Notes: generated by a model from the sequence alone, not told the origin. A stretch of DNA of 64,000 nucleotides from Alphaproteobacteria bacterium HGW-Alphaproteobacteria-4 (GCA_002842855.1 PHEE01000010.1:1-64000); one strand, 5' to 3'. Positions 16,881 through 26,295 are shown, counted from the stretch's first letter. Translations and numbers: made by a program.

Positions 16881-17740
16881 GCGACGTGCTGCCCGGCACC
16901 ACCGGCCCGGCACGCGACAACCTGCGCGGGGCCGCCTGGCTGCTGGCCGACATGTCGCTCAACATCTGGGCGCTGGCGATCGTCAAGGCAATGGGGCTGG
17001 GCCTGCCTGCGGTGCAGATCGTGTTCTTGCGTGCGCTTACCGGCCTCGTGCTGTTGGTGCCGTTCATCCTGCGCAACCGCAGCGCGCTGCGCCTGCACCA
17101 GCCGGGTCTGCACGGCCTGCGCGTGGCGCTGAGCACGCTGACGCTGACCACCAGCTTTTATGCGGTGGCGCATGTGCCTTTGGCGTTGTTCACGGCGGTC
17201 AACTTTACCCGGCCGCTGTTGTTGATGGCGATGGCCGCCGCCCTGCTGGGCGAACGGATCCGCCCCCGGCAGTGGCTTGCGGGGGTGGTCGGGCTTGCCG
17301 GGGTGCTGATCGCGCTGCGCCCCGGCGATCTTGCCGCCAGCGCCGGGCTGATGGCGCTGATTGCCACCGTCATCACCGGCACCGGCGCGGTGATCGTGAC
17401 CCGCCGGATGCGCGCCGAGGCACCGCTGATGATGATGCTGATCTACACCGGCGGGCTGGCGGCACTTAGCGCGCTGCCCGCGCTCTGGGTCTGGCAGCCG
17501 GTCGGCGCGGGCTGGCCGCTGGTGCTTATGATCGGGGTCTTTGCGCAAGCAGCGCAATACTGCTTTTTGCGGGCGCAGTTCTGGGGCGACGCGGGGGTGC
17601 TTGGGCCGCTCGGCTATGCCTCGCTGGTGCTTTCGGCGGGGGTGGGTTGGTTCGTGTTCCACGAAGCCCCGACGCTGGAGCTCGGGCTTGGCGCGGCGCT
17701 GATCGTGGCGGCGACCCTGTTCGCCAACCGCGGCCGCTAG
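16877..17740 (+). CDS. DMT-superfamily (EamA) membrane transporter
   Basis: This 287-residue protein has about ten membrane segments in two EamA repeats. Start ATG 16877 overlaps the deacetylase stop as ATGA, so the two are co-translated with the ROK regulator gene. DMT proteins of this type export or import small metabolites. Here it could export a by-product of the sugar pathway, but nothing in the sequence fixes the substrate. Confidence 0.88.
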   Translation: MSDVLPGTTGPARDNLRGAAWLLADMSLNIWALAIVKAMGLGLPAVQIVFLRALTGLVLLVPFILRNRSALRLHQPGLHGLRVALSTLTLTTSFYAVAHVPLALFTAVNFTRPLLLMAMAAALLGERIRPRQWLAGVVGLAGVLIALRPGDLAASAGLMALIATVITGTGAVIVTRRMRAEAPLMMMLIYTGGLAALSALPALWVWQPVGAGWPLVLMIGVFAQAAQYCFLRAQFWGDAGVLGPLGYASLVLSAGVGWFVFHEAPTLELGLGAALIVAATLFANRGR

Positions 17741-17843
17741 GCGCCCGCGCGCCGCCCGGAACCAGCTGTCACATCCACACAATAAACCCGATGGCGATGA
17801 TCGCCTTTCTTGCCTCGCCGCAGGCGGGCCGTTATGGTCGGGC

Positions 17844-18320
17844 ATGATTACGCAGAAGATGAAATACGCGCTCAAGGCGCTGATGGTTCTGGGCGACGAG
17901 CGCGCCACGACGGGTGGCGCCCTGCGCATCGAGGACATCGCGCTGCGGTCGGGCGCGCCCAAGCGGTTTTTGGAACATATCCTGCTTGATATCCGCAACG
18001 CCGGCATCATCGCCTCAACCCGCGGGCGCTCGGGCGGCTATGTGCTGATCAAGGATCCACGGCAGGTTTCAGTGCCCGAACTCTTGCGCCTGATCGACGG
18101 CCCGATCGCGCCGCTGCCCTGCCTTTCGCGCAAGGCCTACCAACGCTGCGACGATTGCGAAGACGAGGCGAGCTGTCGCATCCGCCGGGTCTTTGCCGAG
18201 GTGTTCTGGAGCTATCTGGTGCTGATCGAGTCGCTGACGCTGGAAGACATGCTGCGCCACGCGCCGGTTGCCGAGCAGGTGCTGGGGCAGCCCGTCGCGG
18301 TACCCGACACAACCCTGTGA
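17844..18320 (+). CDS. Rrf2-family transcriptional regulator with four clustered cysteines
   Basis: This 158-residue regulator has an N-terminal winged helix (residues about 1-70, KYALKALMVLG, APKRFLEHIL, GRSGGYVL). Cys93, Cys102, Cys105 and Cys111 are spaced like a metal or Fe-S site. IscR and NsrR hold clusters with cysteines in the same region. The gene lies 190 bp upstream of a sulfate ABC operon in the same direction, so control of sulfur uptake by sulfur or redox status is a reasonable inference. Confidence 0.88.
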   Translation: MITQKMKYALKALMVLGDERATTGGALRIEDIALRSGAPKRFLEHILLDIRNAGIIASTRGRSGGYVLIKDPRQVSVPELLRLIDGPIAPLPCLSRKAYQRCDDCEDEASCRIRRVFAEVFWSYLVLIESLTLEDMLRHAPVAEQVLGQPVAVPDTTL

Positions 18321-18386
18321 TTCCTGCCAGCAACACGGCGCAGGTGCAGCAGATCCGCCAGCACGCGCGATTTTGCGGCGCCCCAT

Positions 18387-18396
18387 AGAATATTCT
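18387..18396. promoter_or_regulatory. AT-rich perfect palindrome in the cysP leader
   Basis: AGAATATTCT is a 10-bp perfect palindrome in the 190-bp region between the Rrf2 gene and cysP, within an AT-rich block followed by other short dyads (ACGAC...GTCGT near 18442-18458). It could be the binding site of the adjacent Rrf2 regulator. This is position-based inference only. Confidence 0.3.
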
Positions 18397-18509
18397 TCCC
18401 CAAACACTCCCGTTTTTGCGGCAACAATTTCATTGCAAAAGACGACTTTCCCTGTCGTGATATGCGGGAAGGGCCAACGTGCGGCCCGCCACGAACAGGA
18501 GAGAGAGCG

Positions 18510-19625
18510 ATGTTCAATACAATCTACATTTCCGGCCACATCACCGCGCAGGGCACCGTCGTTTCCAACCACGCCGATGGGCAGGTCACCATTTCAACCG
18601 GCAGCCAGCGGCTGACCGGCTGGCCGGTCGCGCGGCTTTTGCGTGGCGCGCTGTCGGCCATCGCACTTGCCACCCTGTCGCTGACCGCCGCACCCTCGGT
18701 GCAGGCCGAAACGCTGCTCAATGTCAGCTATGACCCGACCCGAGAACTTTACCGCGAATACAACGAGGTGTTCAGCGCGTGGTGGGTGGCGCAAGGCCAT
18801 ACGGCGCCGACCATCGAGGTCAGCCATGGCGGCTCGGGCAGTCAGGCCCGCTCGGTGATTGACGGTTTGAACGCTCTGGTCGTCACGCTGGCGCTCGCCT
18901 CCGACATCGACAAGATCGCTGAAGCCGGCAAGCTGCCGCAAAACTGGCAAAGCCTGCTGCCGCACAATTCGTCGCCCTACACCTCGACAATCATCTTTCT
19001 GGTCCGTGAAGGTAACCCCAAGGGCCTGAAAGACTGGGGCGATCTGGTCGCGGAAGGGGTCGAGGTCATTACCCCGAACCCGAAAACCTCGGGCGGCGCG
19101 CGCTGGAACTATCTGGCAGCCTGGGCCTGGGCGGAACAGAACGGGCAAGACCCCAAGGAATTCGTCGGCAAGCTTTTCAAGAACGTGCCGGTGCTTGACA
19201 GCGGCGCGCGCGGATCAACCACCACATTCGCGCAACGCGGTATCGGTGATGTGCTGCTGGCCTGGGAAAACGAGGCCTACCTTGCGCTGAAAGAGCTGGG
19301 CGAAGACCAGTTCGACATTGTGGTGCCCTCGGTTTCGGTTCTGGCCGAACCTCCGGTCGCGCTGGTCGAGGGCAACATCAAGACCGACGAACAGCGGGCA
19401 CTGGCCGAGGCCTACCTGACCCACCTCTATTCGCCCGAAGCGCAGGCGCTGGCCTTCAAGCACTTCTACCGCGCTTGGGATGCCTCGGCGGCGAGCCCCG
19501 AAGATGTGGCGCGGTTCCCGGCGCTGGAACTGGTGGGCATCGAACACTTTGGCGGCTGGGCCAAGGCGCAACCCGAACACTTTGGCGACGGTGGCATCTT
19601 CGACCAGATCTACGTTTCCAAGTGA
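18510..19625 (+). CDS. cysP: Sulfate/thiosulfate-binding protein with an N-terminal extension
   Basis: This 371-residue periplasmic binding protein of the CysP/Sbp family feeds the CysTWA transporter. Family motifs are [19 protein letters not shown] and [16 protein letters not shown]. The signal peptide core ([20 protein letters not shown]) does not begin until about residue 47. It is preceded by some 41 residues of beta-strand-like sequence ([22 protein letters not shown]). I keep ATG 18510 because AGGAG lies 8-12 bp upstream. The usual ADVVTLAL segment reads ALVVTLAL here. Sulfate versus thiosulfate preference cannot be told. Confidence 0.9.
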   Translation: MFNTIYISGHITAQGTVVSNHADGQVTISTGSQRLTGWPVARLLRGALSAIALATLSLTAAPSVQAETLLNVSYDPTRELYREYNEVFSAWWVAQGHTAPTIEVSHGGSGSQARSVIDGLNALVVTLALASDIDKIAEAGKLPQNWQSLLPHNSSPYTSTIIFLVREGNPKGLKDWGDLVAEGVEVITPNPKTSGGARWNYLAAWAWAEQNGQDPKEFVGKLFKNVPVLDSGARGSTTTFAQRGIGDVLLAWENEAYLALKELGEDQFDIVVPSVSVLAEPPVALVEGNIKTDEQRALAEAYLTHLYSPEAQALAFKHFYRAWDASAASPEDVARFPALELVGIEHFGGWAKAQPEHFGDGGIFDQIYVSK

Positions 19626-19634
19626 GGTAGCGCG

Positions 19635-20471
19635 ATGGGCAGACCCCTCATCCACCGATCTCCCATGCCCGGCCTCGGGTTGAGCATGGGCATCACGCTG
19701 ACGATGCTGTCACTGGTTGTGCTTCTGCCCATCGGCGCCCTTCTTTTGAAGGGCGCCAGTTTCGGCATTGGCAATATCTGGGATACGGTCAACCGGCCAC
19801 GCGTCTGGGCGGCGCTCTATCTGTCATTCCGGCTTTCGCTTTTCGCGGCGCTGTTCAACCTCGTGTTCGGCGTGATCCTGGCCTGGGTGCTGGTGCGCTA
19901 CCGCTTCCCCGGCCGCCGCATTCTTGATGCTGCGGTCGATTTGCCCTTCGCGCTGCCGACCGCGGTGGCGGGCATCGCGCTGACCGCGCTTTACGCCCCC
20001 AACGGCGCCTTTGGTTCGCTGGCGAAAGAGCTGGGGCTGAAGATCGCCTACACGCAATGGGGCATCTTCATCGCGCTGATTTTTGTCGGCCTGCCCTTTG
20101 TTACCCGCACCGTGCAGCCGGTGGTCGAGGAAATCGAGCGCGAGGTCGAAGAGGTCTCGGCCACCCTGGGCGCCAGCCGCCTTTACACCATCGTGCGTGT
20201 GATCGTGCCAATGCTCACCCCGGCGGCGCTCACCGGATTTGCGCTCTCGCTGGCACGGGCGGTGGGCGAATACGGCTCGGTCATCTTCATCGCCGGAAAT
20301 ATCCCCCTGCGCACCGAAATCGCGCCGCTGCTGATCGTGATCCAGCTGGAAGAGTTCAACTATGACGCCGCCAGCGCAATCGGCATCGCAATGCTGCTGA
20401 TTTCATTCGCAATGCTGCTGGCGATCAACCTCATTCAGGTCTGGAGCCGCCGGAGGATAGGCTATGTCTGA
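19635..20471 (+). CDS. cysT: Sulfate ABC transporter permease CysT (CysU)
   Basis: This 278-residue inner-membrane permease has about six membrane segments. The ATPase-contact loop VEEVSATLGASRLYTIVRVI and the segment LARAVGEYGSVIFIAGN are typical of CysT. It follows cysP by 9 bp and overlaps cysW by 8 bp, so the four cys genes form one operon. Confidence 0.95.
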   Translation: MGRPLIHRSPMPGLGLSMGITLTMLSLVVLLPIGALLLKGASFGIGNIWDTVNRPRVWAALYLSFRLSLFAALFNLVFGVILAWVLVRYRFPGRRILDAAVDLPFALPTAVAGIALTALYAPNGAFGSLAKELGLKIAYTQWGIFIALIFVGLPFVTRTVQPVVEEIEREVEEVSATLGASRLYTIVRVIVPMLTPAALTGFALSLARAVGEYGSVIFIAGNIPLRTEIAPLLIVIQLEEFNYDAASAIGIAMLLISFAMLLAINLIQVWSRRRIGYV

Positions 20472-21333
20472 CACCAACCTTGCCCCGCCGCGCTTTCGCT
20501 CCGCCATCGAAGAGCCCCGCCCCGCCCGCTGGGTGCTGATTGCCATCGTCGTGCTCGGGCTTGGCGTGCTGCTGTTCGCGCCGCTGATCGCGGTCTTTGC
20601 CGAGGCCCTTTCCAAGGGCTGGGGTGCTGCGGTCGCCAGCCTTGGCAACCGCGACGCGCGCGCGGCCATTCGGCTGACACTGACGATCGCCGCCATATCG
20701 GTGCCACTCAACGCCGCCTTCGGCATCGCGGCGGCGTGGTTCATCACCAAGTTCGACTTTCGCGGCAAGGCCTTCCTCATCACCTTGATCGACCTGCCCT
20801 TCTCGGTTTCGCCGGTTGTCGCGGGGCTTTGTATCGTGCTGATGTTCGGCGCCAACTCGGTTCTTGGCGGCTGGCTGGTCGCCTCAGGCTATCCGATCGT
20901 GTTTGCGCTGCCCGGCATCGTGCTGGCCACGGTGTTCGTGACCTTCCCCTTTGTCGCGCGCGAGCTGATTCCGATCATGATCGAACAAGGTCGCGCAGAA
21001 GAAGAGGCGGCGCTGACCTTGGGCGCCTCGGGTGCGCGCACCTTCCTGACCGTGACCCTGCCCAACATCCGCTGGGCGCTGCTTTATGGTGTGCTTTTGT
21101 GCAACGCCCGCGCGATGGGCGAATTTGGCGCAGTGGCGGTGGTTTCGGGCAAGATCCGTGGCCAGACCGCCAGCATCCCGATCACCATCGAGATGCTTTA
21201 CAACGAGTATCTCTCGGTCGCGGCCTTCAGCCTTGCCGCCCTGCTGGCAATGCTCGGCCTCGTCACGCTGTTGTTGAAAACCGTATTGGAATTGCGCCAT
21301 GCCGACCAGATTGCCGCGACATACCATCGCTAG
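20464..21333 (+). CDS. cysW: Sulfate ABC transporter permease CysW
   Basis: This 289-residue permease partners CysT. The EAA-like loop [20 protein letters not shown] and the sequence [20 protein letters not shown] are characteristic of CysW. Its start overlaps the end of cysT by 8 bp and cysA follows 10 bp later. Confidence 0.95.
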   Translation: MSDTNLAPPRFRSAIEEPRPARWVLIAIVVLGLGVLLFAPLIAVFAEALSKGWGAAVASLGNRDARAAIRLTLTIAAISVPLNAAFGIAAAWFITKFDFRGKAFLITLIDLPFSVSPVVAGLCIVLMFGANSVLGGWLVASGYPIVFALPGIVLATVFVTFPFVARELIPIMIEQGRAEEEAALTLGASGARTFLTVTLPNIRWALLYGVLLCNARAMGEFGAVAVVSGKIRGQTASIPITIEMLYNEYLSVAAFSLAALLAMLGLVTLLLKTVLELRHADQIAATYHR

Positions 21334-21343
21334 AGAGGTTCCC

Positions 21344-22063
21344 ATGCACATCGAAATCGACGAAATCTCCAAGGCATTCGGCACCACGGCGGCGCTGCAT
21401 CCGGTTTCGCTGTCGATCCCATCCGGGGCGCTGGTGGCACTGCTCGGCCCCTCCGGCTCGGGCAAGACCACGCTTTTGCGCATTCTTGGCGGGCTCGAGT
21501 TTCCCTCGTCCGGGCGGGTGCTGTTTGATGGCCACGATGCTACCGGTCTTAGCGTGCAGGAACGCCGCGCCGGATTCGTGTTCCAGTCTTACGCGCTTTT
21601 CCGGCACATGACGGTGTTCGAGAACATCGCTTACGGCCTGCGCGCCCGCCCCCGCGCCGTGCGCCCGCCCAAGGCCGAAATCACCCGCCGCGTGACCAAG
21701 CTGCTTGAGCTGATCCAACTGCCAGATATTGGTCCGCGCTACCCCTCGCAGCTGTCGGGCGGCCAGCGCCAGCGGGTGGCCCTTGCCCGCGCATTGGCGA
21801 TCGAGCCGCGCATGCTGCTGCTCGACGAACCCTTCGGCGCGCTCGATGCCAAGGTCCGCAAGGAGCTGCGCAGCGGCCTGCGCGAAATCCATGATGAAAC
21901 CGGGCTGACCACCATCTTCGTGACCCACGATCAGGATGAGGCGATGGAACTGGCCGACTTTGTTGTGGTGATGTCGATGGGTCGGATCGAGCAGATCGGC
22001 AAGCCGCAAGACATCCGCGCCCGGCCCGCCACCGAATTCGTGCGCGAGTTCATTTCGGGCTGA
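21344..22063 (+). CDS. cysA: Sulfate ABC transporter ATPase CysA, short form
   Basis: This 239-residue ATPase has Walker [10 protein letters not shown], signature [14 protein letters not shown], Walker [13 protein letters not shown] and switch [10 protein letters not shown]. It ends soon after the nucleotide-binding domain (EFVREFISG) and lacks the roughly 100-residue C-terminal regulatory domain of E. coli CysA. Start ATG 21344 follows AGAGAGG. It is the last gene of the operon and converges on an isochorismatase-like gene 6 bp away, with no terminator hairpin visible between them. Confidence 0.93.
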   Translation: MHIEIDEISKAFGTTAALHPVSLSIPSGALVALLGPSGSGKTTLLRILGGLEFPSSGRVLFDGHDATGLSVQERRAGFVFQSYALFRHMTVFENIAYGLRARPRAVRPPKAEITRRVTKLLELIQLPDIGPRYPSQLSGGQRQRVALARALAIEPRMLLLDEPFGALDAKVRKELRSGLREIHDETGLTTIFVTHDQDEAMELADFVVVMSMGRIEQIGKPQDIRARPATEFVREFISG

Positions 22064-22069
22064 TCCGCG

Positions 22070-22603
22070 CTACTTGATCAGCGCCACGATCTCGCGAAAA
22101 TCCGGGTGGTTCGCGTCGCCAAGCCATTCGAACAGCACCATCTCGGTGCTGACAATCTCGGCGCCGTGACGCGCCATACGGTCAAGCGCCAGGCGGCGGT
22201 TTTCGGGGTCGCGTGAACCCACCGCATCGGCCACCACATAGACCTTACGCCCCGCCGCAAGCAGGCCGAGCACGGTTTGCAGCACGCAGACATGCGCTTC
22301 GCACCCCGCCACCAAAAACGCACGTTCGGCGTCTAGACGCCCTTCCAGCCCCGGCGCGCGCAGGGCATCAAAGCTCATCTTCTCGGCCACCTCGCCGGGC
22401 TGCGGCGCAAGCTCGGGCGCGGTTGCGCCAAGGCCGCGCGGGTTTTGCTCGGTGAACAGCACCGGCACCGCCAGCCGCCGCGCCGCCTTGACCAGCCGCC
22501 CGACATTGCGCAACACCGCGTCCCCGCCGGCAATCGCGGGCATCAGACGCGCCTGAAGGTCGATTGCAAGCAGCGCGGAACCAGTGGTTGCAAGCGTCAA
22601 CAT
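22070..22603 (-). CDS. Isochorismatase-family cysteine hydrolase
   Basis: This 177-residue protein has the family triad pattern: Asp in LLAIDLQ (residue 15), Lys in the VAEKMSFDA segment, and nucleophile Cys in VAGCEAHVCV (second Cys, about 107). Relatives hydrolyse amides or imides such as nicotinamide or ureido compounds; the YcaC-like subgroup has no known physiological substrate. It stands 10 bp downstream of nrdJ in the same direction and may be co-transcribed with it. Confidence 0.88.
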   Translation of the reverse strand: MLTLATTGSALLAIDLQARLMPAIAGGDAVLRNVGRLVKAARRLAVPVLFTEQNPRGLGATAPELAPQPGEVAEKMSFDALRAPGLEGRLDAERAFLVAGCEAHVCVLQTVLGLLAAGRKVYVVADAVGSRDPENRRLALDRMARHGAEIVSTEMVLFEWLGDANHPDFREIVALIK

Positions 22604-22613
22604 GCCCGCCCCC

Positions 22614-24878
22614 TCAACCGCATTTCGAATGGCCGCAGTCGCCGCAGGTCATGCAGCCTTCGATCATTCGCATCGCATAAGCGCCGCAATGTGGGCAGGC
22701 GGGGGCGCGCGGGGTGCCATCTGCCGTCATCGCCACCGCGCGAGGGTCGGATTTCAGGCCCAGCCCCTCGCCCGCGATAAAGCCGATAGCGATCAGGTGG
22801 CGCTCGATCACCCCGCCGATGGCCGCAAGGATTGAGGGCACATAGCGCCCCTCCATCCAGGCCCCGCCGCGCGGATCGAATACCGCCTTCAACTCCTCAA
22901 CCACAAAGCTCACATCGCCGCCGCGCCGGAACACCGCCGAAATCATCCGCGTCAGCGCCACCGTCCAGGCAAAATGCTCCATGTTCTTGCTATTGATGAA
23001 CACCTCGAAGGGCCGCCGATGCCCACCGTGCACGATATCGTTGACGGTGATGTAGATCGCGTGCTCGGACCCCGGCCATTTCAGCTTGTAGGTGGCGCCT
23101 TCCAGCGCCGCCGGGCGGTCGAGCGGCTCGGTCAGATACACAACCTCGGCGCCGCTGTCACGCTCGGGCGCCTTTTCGGCGGCCTCGCTGACGGTCAGCA
23201 CCGACCCCGTTACCGCGTTCGGGCGGTAGGTGGTGCAGCCTTTGCAGCCTGCATCCCACGCCGCCATATAGACCTGCTGAAAATCCTCAAACGAGATGTC
23301 GGCGGGGCAGTTGATGGTTTTGGAAATCGAGCTGTCCACCCATTTCTGCGCCGCCGCCTGCATGCGCACATGGTCGAGCGGCGGCAGCGTTTGCGCGTTC
23401 ACGAAATGGTCGGGCAAGGGCGTATCGCCGCGCAGGTCACGCCACATCTGCACCGCGTAATCGACCACCTCTTCCTCGCTGCGGCTGCCATCGGGTTGCA
23501 GCACCTTGCGGGTGTAGCCATAGGCAAACACCGGCTCGATCCCCGAGCTCACATTGCCCGCATAAAGGCTGATGGTGCCGGTCGGGGCAACCGAGGTCAG
23601 GTGGCTGTTGCGAATACCGTGGGCGCGGATAGCGGCAAGCACATCCGCATCCATCGCCGCCATATTGCCCGAGGCAAGAAACTTTTCGGCGTCAAACAGC
23701 GGGAACGCCCCCTTTTCGCGCGCAAGATCGACGCTGGCAAGATAGGCCGCGCGGGCAATCGCGTGCATCCATGCCTCGGTCTGCGCCGCCGCCGCCTCGG
23801 ACCCATAGCGCAGCCCCAGCATCAACAGCGCATCGGCCAGCCCGGTGACGCCAAGCCCGATCCGCCGCTTGGCACGCGCCTCGGCCTCTTGCTGCGGCAG
23901 CGGAAAACGGCTGACATCAACCACGTTATCCATCATCCGCACCGCCACCCGCACCAGCCGGTCAAGCGCCTCGGCATCCAGCGCCGCGCCATCCTCGAAA
24001 GGCTGCATCACCAGCCGTGCAAGGTTGATGCTGCCCAAAAGGCAGGCGCCATAGGGCGGCAGCGGCTGCTCGCCGCAGGGGTTGGTCGCGGCGATGGTTT
24101 CGCAATAGCCAAGGTTGTTCATCGCGTTGATCCGGTCGATGAAGATTACCCCCGGCTCGGCATAATCATAGGTCGCCCGCATGATCCGCGCCCAGAGATC
24201 GCGCGCGTTCAACGTGTGGTAAACCTTGCCGCCAAAGCGCAAATCCCATGGCCCATCGGCCTTCACCGCCGCCATGAAATCGTCCGTAACCAGCACCGAA
24301 AGGTTGAACATCCGCAGCCGCGCGGCATCGCGCTTGGCGGCGATGAAGGCCTCGATGTCGGGGTGGTCGCATCGCATCGTGGCCATCATCGCACCGCGTC
24401 GGCTGCCCGCGCTCATGATCGTGCGGCACATCGCATCCCACACATCCATGAAGCTCAGCGGGCCCGAGGCATCGGCGGCCACCCCCTTCACCTCGGCACC
24501 GCGCGGCCGGATGGTGGAGAAATCATAGCCGATGCCGCCGCCCTGCTGCATGGTCAGCGCCGCCTCGCGCAGCATGTCGAAAATGCCGCCCATCGAATCA
24601 GGGATCGTGCCCATCACAAAGCAGTTGAACAGCGTCACCGACCGCCCGGTGCCCGCACCTGCGGCAATCCGGCCCGCAGGCAGGAACTTGAAATCTTCCA
24701 GCGCCTCGTAGAATTGCCGCTCCCAAAGCTCCGGTTCCACTTCGGTTTCGGCCAAAGCCCGCGCCACGCGCCGCCAGCTATCCTCTACCGTCAGGTCAAG
24801 CGGCGCGCCATCGGCACCCTTCAGGCGGTATTTCATGTCCCAGATCTGTTCGGCGATGGGGGCGGCAAAGCGGGGCAT
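22614..24878 (-). CDS. nrdJ: Adenosylcobalamin-dependent (class II) ribonucleotide reductase
   Basis: This 754-residue enzyme reduces ribonucleotides to deoxyribonucleotides using a thiyl radical made from vitamin B12 coenzyme, with no oxygen need. The catalytic NPCGEQPLPPYGACLLGSIN region and the SAGSRRGAMMATM segment match class II enzymes. The C-terminus ends in cysteine pairs (CPHCGAY, CMTCGDCGHSKC) that are probably zinc-binding or redox-shuttling. I start at ATG 24878 (MPRFAAPIAE). The longer frame to 25136 overlaps the divergent DUF1489 gene. No cobalamin riboswitch is recognisable in the 133-bp upstream gap. Confidence 0.95.
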   Translation of the reverse strand: MPRFAAPIAEQIWDMKYRLKGADGAPLDLTVEDSWRRVARALAETEVEPELWERQFYEALEDFKFLPAGRIAAGAGTGRSVTLFNCFVMGTIPDSMGGIFDMLREAALTMQQGGGIGYDFSTIRPRGAEVKGVAADASGPLSFMDVWDAMCRTIMSAGSRRGAMMATMRCDHPDIEAFIAAKRDAARLRMFNLSVLVTDDFMAAVKADGPWDLRFGGKVYHTLNARDLWARIMRATYDYAEPGVIFIDRINAMNNLGYCETIAATNPCGEQPLPPYGACLLGSINLARLVMQPFEDGAALDAEALDRLVRVAVRMMDNVVDVSRFPLPQQEAEARAKRRIGLGVTGLADALLMLGLRYGSEAAAAQTEAWMHAIARAAYLASVDLAREKGAFPLFDAEKFLASGNMAAMDADVLAAIRAHGIRNSHLTSVAPTGTISLYAGNVSSGIEPVFAYGYTRKVLQPDGSRSEEEVVDYAVQMWRDLRGDTPLPDHFVNAQTLPPLDHVRMQAAAQKWVDSSISKTINCPADISFEDFQQVYMAAWDAGCKGCTTYRPNAVTGSVLTVSEAAEKAPERDSGAEVVYLTEPLDRPAALEGATYKLKWPGSEHAIYITVNDIVHGGHRRPFEVFINSKNMEHFAWTVALTRMISAVFRRGGDVSFVVEELKAVFDPRGGAWMEGRYVPSILAAIGGVIERHLIAIGFIAGEGLGLKSDPRAVAMTADGTPRAPACPHCGAYAMRMIEGCMTCGDCGHSKCG

Positions 24879-25011
24879 GGCAGGCTCCGTCAGGGGGACT
24901 CGTGGGGGTCTATGCGGCAGGAAAGGGCGATCACGATACGCGCAGAGCAGGCTCTGGTCAACGTTGCCTTGGCCGCCGACCCCGCTATATACGGGGTTCG
25001 GGGGGGCACCG

Positions 25012-25434
25012 ATGGCCGAGATGCTGCATCTGATCAAGCTTTGCGTGGGCGCCGAGGGGGTCGAAGACCTGCTCGCCTGGCAACACGCGCGGTTTGGCAC
25101 CGGCAGCGCCGAACACGTTACCCGGATGTGGCCCAAACGCGAGGCCGAGCTATTGGCAGGCGGCTCGCTCTACTGGGTCTTCAAGGGCGCCGTGCTGGCG
25201 CGCCAGCGCCTTCTGGGGCTTGAAGAGCGGCGGGGCGCCGACGGCATTCTGCGCTGTGCGTTGAAACTCGCCCCCGATGTGGTGCGCACCGAGGCGCAGC
25301 CGCGCCGCCCGTTTCAGGGCTGGCGCTACCTCAAAGGCGCCGACGCCCCGCGCGATCTGCCACAAGGGCGCGACCACACCGACCCGCTGCCGCGCGAACT
25401 GCTCGATGCCATGTCGGTCATCGGCCTGCGCTGA
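25012..25434 (+). CDS. DUF1489 family protein
   Basis: This 140-residue protein matches the alphaproteobacterial DUF1489 family (MLHLIKLCVG start, YWVFKGAVLARQ, PFQGWRYL motifs). Function is unknown. Start ATG 25012 is chosen because the longer frame back to 24835 is antisense to nrdJ. The gene is divergent from nrdJ and ends before a palindromic intergenic repeat. Confidence 0.88.
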   Translation: MAEMLHLIKLCVGAEGVEDLLAWQHARFGTGSAEHVTRMWPKREAELLAGGSLYWVFKGAVLARQRLLGLEERRGADGILRCALKLAPDVVRTEAQPRRPFQGWRYLKGADAPRDLPQGRDHTDPLPRELLDAMSVIGLR

Positions 25435-25439
25435 CTGTC

Positions 25440-25500
25440 TTCTTCAATGCCTGAAATACCCCGGGGGGAAGGCCGCAAGGCCTGGGGGGCAGCGCCCCCT
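25440..25500 (-). repeat. Rhodobacterales-type G/C-rich intergenic palindromic repeat, copy 1
   Basis: GGGGGC (25485-25490) pairs with GCCCCC (25494-25499), a second hairpin GGCC-GCAA-GGCC sits at 25471-25482, and the element ends in CCCCGGGGGG and a TATTTC-containing tail (read on the minus strand) followed by GAAGA. The same architecture, hairpin then CCCCCCGG, then TATTT, then AAGA, occurs in the opposite orientation at 31930-32012. It lies between two convergent genes, where it could act as a bidirectional terminator. Confidence 0.65.
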
Positions 25501-25505
25501 TTGCG

Positions 25506-26258
25506 CTACCATTCGCCATCCAGCAGACGCCGCATCGCCACCCGCCAGCTTGGCGGCGCCACGAAATGCCCCTGCGCCAGAAAGCTCTGCACCTCGAAAA
25601 TCACCACCGGGCTGTTCATGATCATCGTATGGCCCACCGGCAGCACGATATGGTCGTTCATCCCCTCGACCCGGGTGCTTTCGACACTCACCAGCCCGTC
25701 GTTTTCGCCCGGTATCAGCAGCGCCGTCAGCGGGTTGTTGGGGTCGTTCCCGGCGATTACGCCAAGCTCGAACGCCACACCCGGCAGTTGCGCGGCAATC
25801 GCCTCGTCACTGGTGCCCAGCTGAATCGCCGAAGGCCCGCGCAACCAGGCAAGCGTGTCCGACCGAAGCAGGATATCCGCCAGTTCCGAACCCTGATTGG
25901 GCGGCGCCAACATCACCGCGCGGCCAATGCGCGCCGTATTCTCGCCCTTCAGCGCCCAGACCCGCAGCAAGATGCCGCCCATCGAATGGGTAACAAAATC
26001 AACCGTCTCAGGTTCGCGGCACTCGGCCACGGCGGCATCGACATAGCCCACCAGATCTTGCAAAGGCGCCTTGTCGGTCGGGTAGGCCGAACTCACCACC
26101 TGATAGCCTTGGCGGCTCAGCACCCCCTGCAACAGCAAAAGCGATTTGTCCGACCGGCCGAGCCCATGCAGCAGGATCACGCAGCGCGCTTCGGCCACGC
26201 CGGCGGTGGCGAGCAACAGCATCAGGGCAAGAGATAAACGTTTCAGCATGGCACGCAT
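25506..26258 (-). CDS. Secreted alpha/beta-hydrolase (lipase/esterase-like)
   Basis: This 250-residue protein has a signal peptide (LSLALMLLLATAGVAEA, cleaved near residue 24) and an alpha/beta-hydrolase fold. The oxyanion region is ILLHGLGRSDKS, the nucleophile elbow is THSMGG, and a late His is in GHTMIMN. The overall pattern resembles bacterial triacylglycerol lipase-like proteins. ATG 26249 is an alternative start three codons in; neither has a clear ribosome-binding site. It probably acts in the periplasm. Substrate unknown. Confidence 0.85.
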   Translation of the reverse strand: MRAMLKRLSLALMLLLATAGVAEARCVILLHGLGRSDKSLLLLQGVLSRQGYQVVSSAYPTDKAPLQDLVGYVDAAVAECREPETVDFVTHSMGGILLRVWALKGENTARIGRAVMLAPPNQGSELADILLRSDTLAWLRGPSAIQLGTSDEAIAAQLPGVAFELGVIAGNDPNNPLTALLIPGENDGLVSVESTRVEGMNDHIVLPVGHTMIMNSPVVIFEVQSFLAQGHFVAPPSWRVAMRRLLDGEW

Positions 26259-26295
26259 GTAAGCACCACGACCGGCGGTTTCCAGAGCGCGCCGG

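Noticed and set aside
24879-25011. Possible cobalamin riboswitch upstream of the B12-dependent nrdJ
   Set aside because: The 133-bp gap is too short for the full element, and no B12-box-like conserved segment was seen.
22974-25223. 749-codon plus-strand open frame opposite nrdJ
   Set aside because: An antisense shadow: composition is His/Arg/Gly-rich and no family is recognisable, while nrdJ on the other strand is unambiguous.
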